Assembly (NCBI RefSeq): GCF_010389155.1
Contig: NC_057761.1
Coordinates: 19,594,501-19,658,500, forward strand
DNA: 64,000 nucleotides
Reading direction: 5' to 3'
DNA from: Erigeron canadensis
Lineage: Eukaryota; Streptophyta; Magnoliopsida; Asterales; Asteraceae
Shown: in pieces, positions 58,503 to 64,000 of the stretch
How positions within the stretch are numbered: the first letter of the stretch is position 1
Layout: each line of letters starts with the position of its first letter
Translations under genes and position numbers: made by a program
The notes under the pieces: model-generated
The model's input: only the letters and a program-made list of their open reading frames with translations
What the model was told of the DNA's origin: nothing
Database searches by the model: none

Positions 58503-61356
58503 ATGGTCTCATATATGGCCACTCATCATCACCACCATATCCTAATCTACTTATTAGTCCTCATTATCGTAGTCTCCCATGTCCAATCTTCAAATCCATG
58601 GTCATCTTCCGCGGTTATCAAAGAGGCTTGCAAGTCCACAAGGTTCCCGACATCATGTCAACTTTCACTCATCAAATCCGGTCTCGTTTCACCAGATCAT
58701 TCCACCCCTTTTCAAGTACTACAATCCGCCTTGTCCGTCTCTTCTAATAACCTTGAAAAAACTAGATTCATGATTCACAATATTTTAAATTATTCAAAAA
58801 ATAAAGAAAAAAACCACACTACTATTACTACAACTCAACTTTGCCTAGATGTACTTAGTTACTCTGCATATCGTCTAAAAACAGCCGAAAAATTATTCCA
58901 ACATGTTGTTCGTATAAAAGATGCACGTGCTTGGACTAGTGCAGCCTTGAGTTACCAATTCGATTGTTTGTCTGGACTAAAGAAAGTTCACCAGACACAA
59001 ATGGTGTCAAAAACATGTTCGTTTATGAACAACACATTGTTGTCATCCACGAGTAATGCATTGAGCATGATGATGTCATACCAAGAATTTGGGAACATTA
59101 CTGAATTATGGAGAAGTCCTAAGACGGAGAGGGAAGGGTTTTGGGAGAGTCTGGGTGATGGATCTGGAACCTCGGGTCATAAACCCGGGGTTCCTGGAGG
59201 TTTAAAGGCAAATGTGACTGTTTGCAAAGGTCGTGGTGTTTGTACTTATGAGAAAGTACAAACTGCCATAAATGCGGCCCCGGATAACCTTGCTCGGGGC
59301 GAGCATTTTGTGATTGGTATCAGGGAAGGTGTTTACGAAGAAATTGTACGTGTTGGGTTTGCAAAAAGGAATGTGGTCTTGATTGGGGATGGAATGGGTA
59401 AAACGGTAATTACGGGTTCCTTGAGTGTCGGTAAGCTTGGAATAACTACTTACGACACAGCCACTGTAGGTGAGTAATTACAAATGTCTTTTTTTTTTTG
59501 GCATAAGTTTTCTTTTTCTATAATATTTAATTTATCAGATTCTTTAGATATTACTACAAACGTAACTCAAGAAGTTCAATGCATTGTGTATTTGTCTTGG
59601 AAAAAAACAATATTTTCTAGTTTGGCTTTTCCCTTATACTCGATGCATTTCTTTTTATTGTAGATGGGCAAATAAAAACACATCTGTTTTGTTTTGTCCA
59701 ATATTATAAAAATATTATTTATCCACATCAATTTGTTCACCTTTTAAAAATATATATGTAATCTTTACATTTACATGTTTGAAGAAAAATCATGTAATTA
59801 AACATAACAATTTTTACATTTACACATGTATACAAAAAACTCAAACATACAAATGTAAAGATGTAAATTAAATTTGTCTAAATTTAAAAGTAAATAAATA
59901 GTGTTTTTGTTGTCGATGTCGTTTAAAGAAGAACTTCCAAAAAACTACTCTTAGGTGTTTTTGTTTCGACGTACTTAAAGTGATTCTTTACGCATGTGTT
60001 AATGATACTGTTTTTTCTATTTTTTTCATTTTTTAAAATTAGTTGTCGACATACGTAGTATAAAAGAGAATTTAATTTGGGCCAAAAGAAAGCATAATCC
60101 TCTAAAGACCTATGCAACAAAAATTGTAAGGCCTAGTTTAGTTGTAAGAAATACATTTTATTTTGTAAACTCTTTTTTTAAGAAAACATTTAAAACCAAA
60201 ATGTGATTAAATTAAAGTGTACCAAAAAAGTTTTTCATAAACACTATTTTCCATTTATAACATGAACTCGGAAAACAACATTTTGTTATTTTTCATTTTA
60301 TATTTTCCATTTTTTACCTTCCTCTCATCCCCTCTTCTCACATTTCCAATATGTATTTTAGTTATCTAATATGAAAAATAAAAATAACATATTATATGTT
60401 TGAATGTGTTTTCTGAATTTTTCTTTGTATCTAGAGATCAAAAACTACTTTTACGTTTTAGAAAATTAAAAATGAAAAGTTAGAAAACATTTTTTACAAC
60501 TAAACGTGGACTATTGTATGGTAACTTTCTATTTTTCTATTATTTTATATATGATCTCGAATACTTGTTGCGTTCACTTTAAAGATCAAGTCTAGCAAGG
60601 ATGTGCACCAAACTAGTGATTAATGCCCACCAGTATACGTGACTAATTAACAATATATATTGTTACATCAATTGTGCAGGAGTTGTTGGTGATGGTTTTA
60701 TGGCAAGACATCTAACCATTCAAAACACAGCCGGCCCGGATGCTCATCAAGCAGTAGCTTTCCGGTCAGACAGTGATTTATCCGTGATTGAAAATTGCGA
60801 ATTCATTGGTAACCAAGATACTCTTTACGCTCATTCGCTTCGTCAGCTTTACAAATTTTGCGTCATTCAAGGAAATGTTGACTTCATTTTTGGCAACTCT
60901 GCATCTATCTTTCATAAATGCACCATTCTCATTCGCCCACGCCAGCTTGACCCGGAGAAAGGTGACAATAGTGTCATATCTGCACATGGGCGGTCTGACC
61001 CGGCCCAAACCACTGGGTTCGTGTTCCAGGAATGTATTCTCAGTGGCACGAATGAATACATTGAAATGTATAGGAAAAATCCTCAGGCTCATCAGACGTT
61101 TCTTGGGAGGCCATGGAAAGAGTATTCGAGGAGTGTTTTTATCAAGTGTGAAATGGATGCAATTGTTTCGCCACTTGGGTGGATGCGTTGGGATGGTGAT
61201 TTTGCGTTGAAAACGCTTTACTTTGGAGAGTTTGGTAACTTTGGGTTGGGGTCTAATACGTCCGCAAGAGTGTGGTGGAGTAGCAGGACTCCACCCGCTC
61301 ATGTTTATGCATACTCGATGCATAATTTTATTCAAGCTGACGAATGGGTATGCTAA
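58503..61356 (+). CDS. Pectin methylesterase with PMEI pro-region (probable pectinesterase/inhibitor)
   Basis: Two exons, 58503-59469 and 60680-61356, join in frame across a 1210-bp GT-AG intron into 547 residues. A signal anchor ([18 protein letters not shown]) follows a His run. The pectinesterase-inhibitor domain (about 30-200) has the expected cysteines ([32 protein letters not shown]). The esterase domain (about 235-540) has the GVYEEIVRV strand, [13 protein letters not shown] (Asp369), NVDFIFGNS (Asp390) and [13 protein letters not shown] (Arg), the residues of the catalytic site. The enzyme removes methyl groups from cell-wall homogalacturonan after secretion, releasing methanol and altering wall stiffness. 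A second in-frame ATG at 58515 is also possible. The usual RRLL-type processing site between domains is not obvious. Architecture recalls Arabidopsis PME51, but the symbol is not asserted. Confidence 0.93.
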
Positions 61357-61514
61357 CTTAGAAATTGATAACTACTGCACTTCGGTAATAAAACCATATA
61401 TTTCCTGTTAAAGTTAGAAGAAAAAAAACTCAAAAAAACAAAATAGAAAATTTAAATTAAAATTGTATCAATACATACAACTTTTGATAGTATCATAGTA
61501 TCCAAGCTCGAGTT

Positions 61515-61735
61515 GACCAATTATTGTGTCAAATGCTTTCGTTGGGAATGTTGTGAAGGTTCCCCCAAGACTTGAAGAGTTCCCAAATTCTTATAGCAGT
61601 GATACAATAGATGAAAAGACAGTCCACGGTCTCGATATTAATACCACAAATCGGGCAACAAGGAGTGGATGTCAACATAGAACCAAATTTAATAGGGTTG
61701 GAAGACGATCAAGAGCGAACTAACATTGATTTTGA
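61515..61735 (-). pseudogene. LINE remnant, zinc-binding region of a reverse transcriptase
   Basis: The minus-strand islands RLPTLLNLVL and, after a frame change, TPCCPICGINIETVDCLFIYC followed by IRIWELFKSWGNL match the zf-RVT region at the end of plant non-LTR reverse transcriptases (C-x2-C...D-H-x3-C type). It is short, with frame breaks, and clearly a relic downstream of the pectinesterase gene. Confidence 0.6.
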
Positions 61736-61740
61736 GTGGT

Positions 61741-62654
61741 GCTATGTTGTTCCATCTTAGCTGTTTAATCGATCATAATTAACGACTATATACTAATTAA
61801 ATACTCAAATAGTTAGAATTTGGTAAAACATAGATTCACATCCATAATTTTTTATCCAAAAAGAGTTAGAGAACAAGAAAGATCTAAATGTCATGGGCAA
61901 ACATTCACTAGGTCCACCACAAAGTATCATGGCATAAAACAACAATACCCAATCTTGTCACAAACATCATATACATGACAAACTCTTTGTGTATTTAGTT
62001 TAAACCTCTTGTGTATTTAGTTTATTATTCTGTCATGATCTAACGATACAAACTTGATCAGATGAATTGCCATGATCTAATCAAAAGATCTAGAAAATCA
62101 AGAAAGGGAACAGTTTTCGGTGTTGGTTCAAGGATGATTTCGGTATTAGGAATTTGCGTGATCGGCACACTACCGATACCATCCCTAAACTGCGTAGGAC
62201 CCAATATTATTGGTTTGGTGCTCCAAAAGTCCAAATTGAGCAGTTTCAGTTTGTGCCACCTTATATTTGTTACTCCACCTATGACAAGTGATGATCCTTG
62301 GTTGCAATGAACATAGAGATATATAAGGTGCACAATTTGTTTGGTAAGGGTAGAATTTTAAAGGGGAGGGAGGGAGTAAATGTGTAGTGTAGACATTTTA
62401 ACAAAAACTAATCCAAACAATTAGAGAGAAAAAAGTAACATATTGACACTTCCTAATGACTGGTTTATGCTGGAGAAGTTTAAATACAAATGTGTAACAA
62501 AAATTGTGTCGCTTTGTTTTATGATTTGCAACCAAATCCATCCTCGACCCGTCGAAAAAGATCACCAAAATATCAACACCAACTTTGAACGTTAAACTAC
62601 TTGGAGAAACCAACTTGAAACAGAGTCAATAGCCACATTATCCTCAACATTTAG
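61741..62654. other. Intergenic and MAPK 3' untranslated region, no gene seen
   Basis: There is no supported frame. The part next to 62655 should include the MAP kinase 3' untranslated region. Confidence 0.55.
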
Positions 62655-64000
62655 TTATAAAGCTGCCATTTTTTGGGCTAAATCATCAACCTTCTCTTGT
62701 TGTTCACCTTCCTGCACCATCATTATAAATTCAGAACAGGTAAACTTATTCAATAATCTTCTAAAAAATCAAATTTAGAAGTGCTCAAGTAGTCAAGTTA
62801 ACATAGGTTCGTCTTGCTTCCTTTGGTAATTAAACAGAAACTAAAATTGTTTTATTGATAAAGTATTATTCCAAAAATTTCATTACAAAGAAGTTCCTCC
62901 AAATATAGCATTACAAATTCATTCCTTCTTTTAATCTAGGGTAAATAATGATCTGGTCGCTGAGCTTTCACAAATATGGTGGTTTAATCTTTAACCATTT
63001 TTCGTATTATTTAATCACTTAACTTAGGTCGGTGTGCTGTTTTAACCCCTTTCACGAGTAACTAGAAGTGTTAAACCATCATTAGCCATTTACTTCATCT
63101 AATCAAATTGGATTTCTTTTCCAGCATCAAAAGAAGTAATGAAAACTAGACGATAAAAGTTACCTCCTCTCTTGTTCCTTGGTTGCCAATACATTTAGAG
63201 GCACTGATACTGGAACTTTTTAACAAGCTACGAGCACTGATTGGTTCAGCTGCATTTTCTGATTGTCGCGGAGGGACATCAAGCTTTGTAGGAGTACTCT
63301 GCTTTTCAATAGCATTTTCTTGGCTAGCAGATGTGTCCGCCTTAGGTGCAGGAACTCTTTCCCTGGAAAGAGAAATAATATATTTTTTTAGACGTGTGAC
63401 GCGGAAACTCTAACAGATCAAACAGGTAAAATAAAAAGATAATATAGCTGAAACGAAAATGGGTGAAAAATAGCCCAATCCGACCTGGCATGTATCAAAG
63501 AATTTCCAACTTTGCCAGGTTACCCAACTGACCAACCCCACACATGCCACCATACATTGAATTTCAGAGTAATAATAGTAACTTGCCTAGGCAGAGAAGC
63601 ATGCAGCCGTTGTAGTGATGGAGTGCTACTTTTCCCGCCTTTACCATAATTCTCCTCTAGATGTGCAAATTGTCGCTTAAAACGGTCAACACCACTAATG
63701 TACATTAAAAGAAGATACATTATTCAGTTAGAAATTATTACATAATGTTACATAAAATAAAAAAACTGTTTTCAGACAGAATTTAAAGAAAACGGCGCAT
63801 AGTGTATATCACCTCGGGTACATGAAGCTAGTTTGTTCTCCATTAACTAAATACTCCTGAAGCATCTTAGGATGATACTCTAAAATCTGATGTATAAAAA
63901 AACCATTGTTAAGAAGTACTGAACATGAGGCTAATTATCATAACAGCTATCCATAAGTGCTATATAAGTTGCAAACACCAGCCATTCTGGCAAGGTTCAG
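62655..64000 (-). CDS. TDY-type (group D) MAP kinase, last four exons only
   Basis: The gene runs off the right edge; the kinase core is outside the window. Four exons join in frame: 63886-63813, 63694-63587, 63362-63164 and 62711-62655 (146 codons with stop TAA at 62655-62657). They encode [20 protein letters not shown], then [20 protein letters not shown], the conserved end of the kinase domain in plant TDY MAP kinases. A Ser/Lys-rich tail ([34 protein letters not shown]) ends LAQKMAAL. The intron after 63587 uses a GC donor (AG|GCAAGT). Group D MAP kinases such as MPK8, MPK9 and MPK15 act in stress signalling. Position next to the Raf-like kinase and FKBP17 in Arabidopsis order supports the MPK8/MPK15 clade. 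Confidence 0.88.

Noticed and set aside
62058..62333. Overlapping frames on both strands downstream of the LINE relic
   Set aside because: Neither shows a recognisable domain and both are short.

Overview
This is a plant nuclear window, most likely from a core eudicot. The genes are split by GT-AG introns (plus one GC-AG intron), intergenic DNA is AT-rich, and LTR retrotransposons are nested inside each other. The overall look suggests an Asteraceae-type genome, but nothing here proves the family.

Bases 1-24098 are a retrotransposon nest. The outermost element is a minus-strand Ty3/gypsy element of the Tat type (RT, two RNase H domains, integrase; LTR 23646-24098). Its 3' tandem-repeat region is cut by a minus-strand Ty3 LTR (ending at 19696). 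That LTR is split by a plus-strand Tat-like element (184-19289, two 392-bp LTRs) that keeps gag, protease and an antisense spliced gene but has no RT or integrase. An intron of the antisense gene is split by a Ty1/copia element (4573-17450, LTRs of 320 and 322 bp). The copia integrase-RT junction is in turn split by a 965-bp solo LTR (11051-12015) with a perfect CCTAT target duplication. LTR divergence counted by hand (about 4 percent outer, about 2 percent inner) agrees with this order.

Bases 24099-41216 are a gene island on the minus strand: a single-exon DC1-domain protein (25513-26523), a chloroplast FKBP17-2-type protein (3 exons, 251 aa) and a 13-exon EDR1/SIS8-type Raf-like MAPKKK (932 aa). 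All exons of the last two could be joined in frame. The kinase's first intron carries a 480-bp hAT-like MITE with a perfect 8-bp target duplication.

Bases 41217-57916 are older repeat DNA. An ancient copia element with 173-bp LTRs and an ATTTG duplication encloses a MITE-like element full of tiny hairpins, a pair of Helitron-like ends, a fresh 161-bp tandem duplication and a truncated Ty3 LTR-leader-gag. Beyond it lie an inverted Ty3 LTR fragment and a 2.6-kb Ty3 solo LTR (AATAT duplication).

Bases 58503-61356 hold a plus-strand pectin methylesterase with a pro-region (2 exons, 547 aa). A LINE remnant follows. At 62655-63886 are the last four exons of a minus-strand TDY-type (group D) MAP kinase that runs off the right edge.

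The FKBP17, Raf-like MAPKKK and TDY MAPK genes lie in the same order and strand as three neighbouring Arabidopsis loci (recalled as At1g18170, At1g18160 and At1g18150/MPK8). If confirmed, this is an old linked kinase module that has been stretched by about 22 kb of transposons and a pectinesterase gene.
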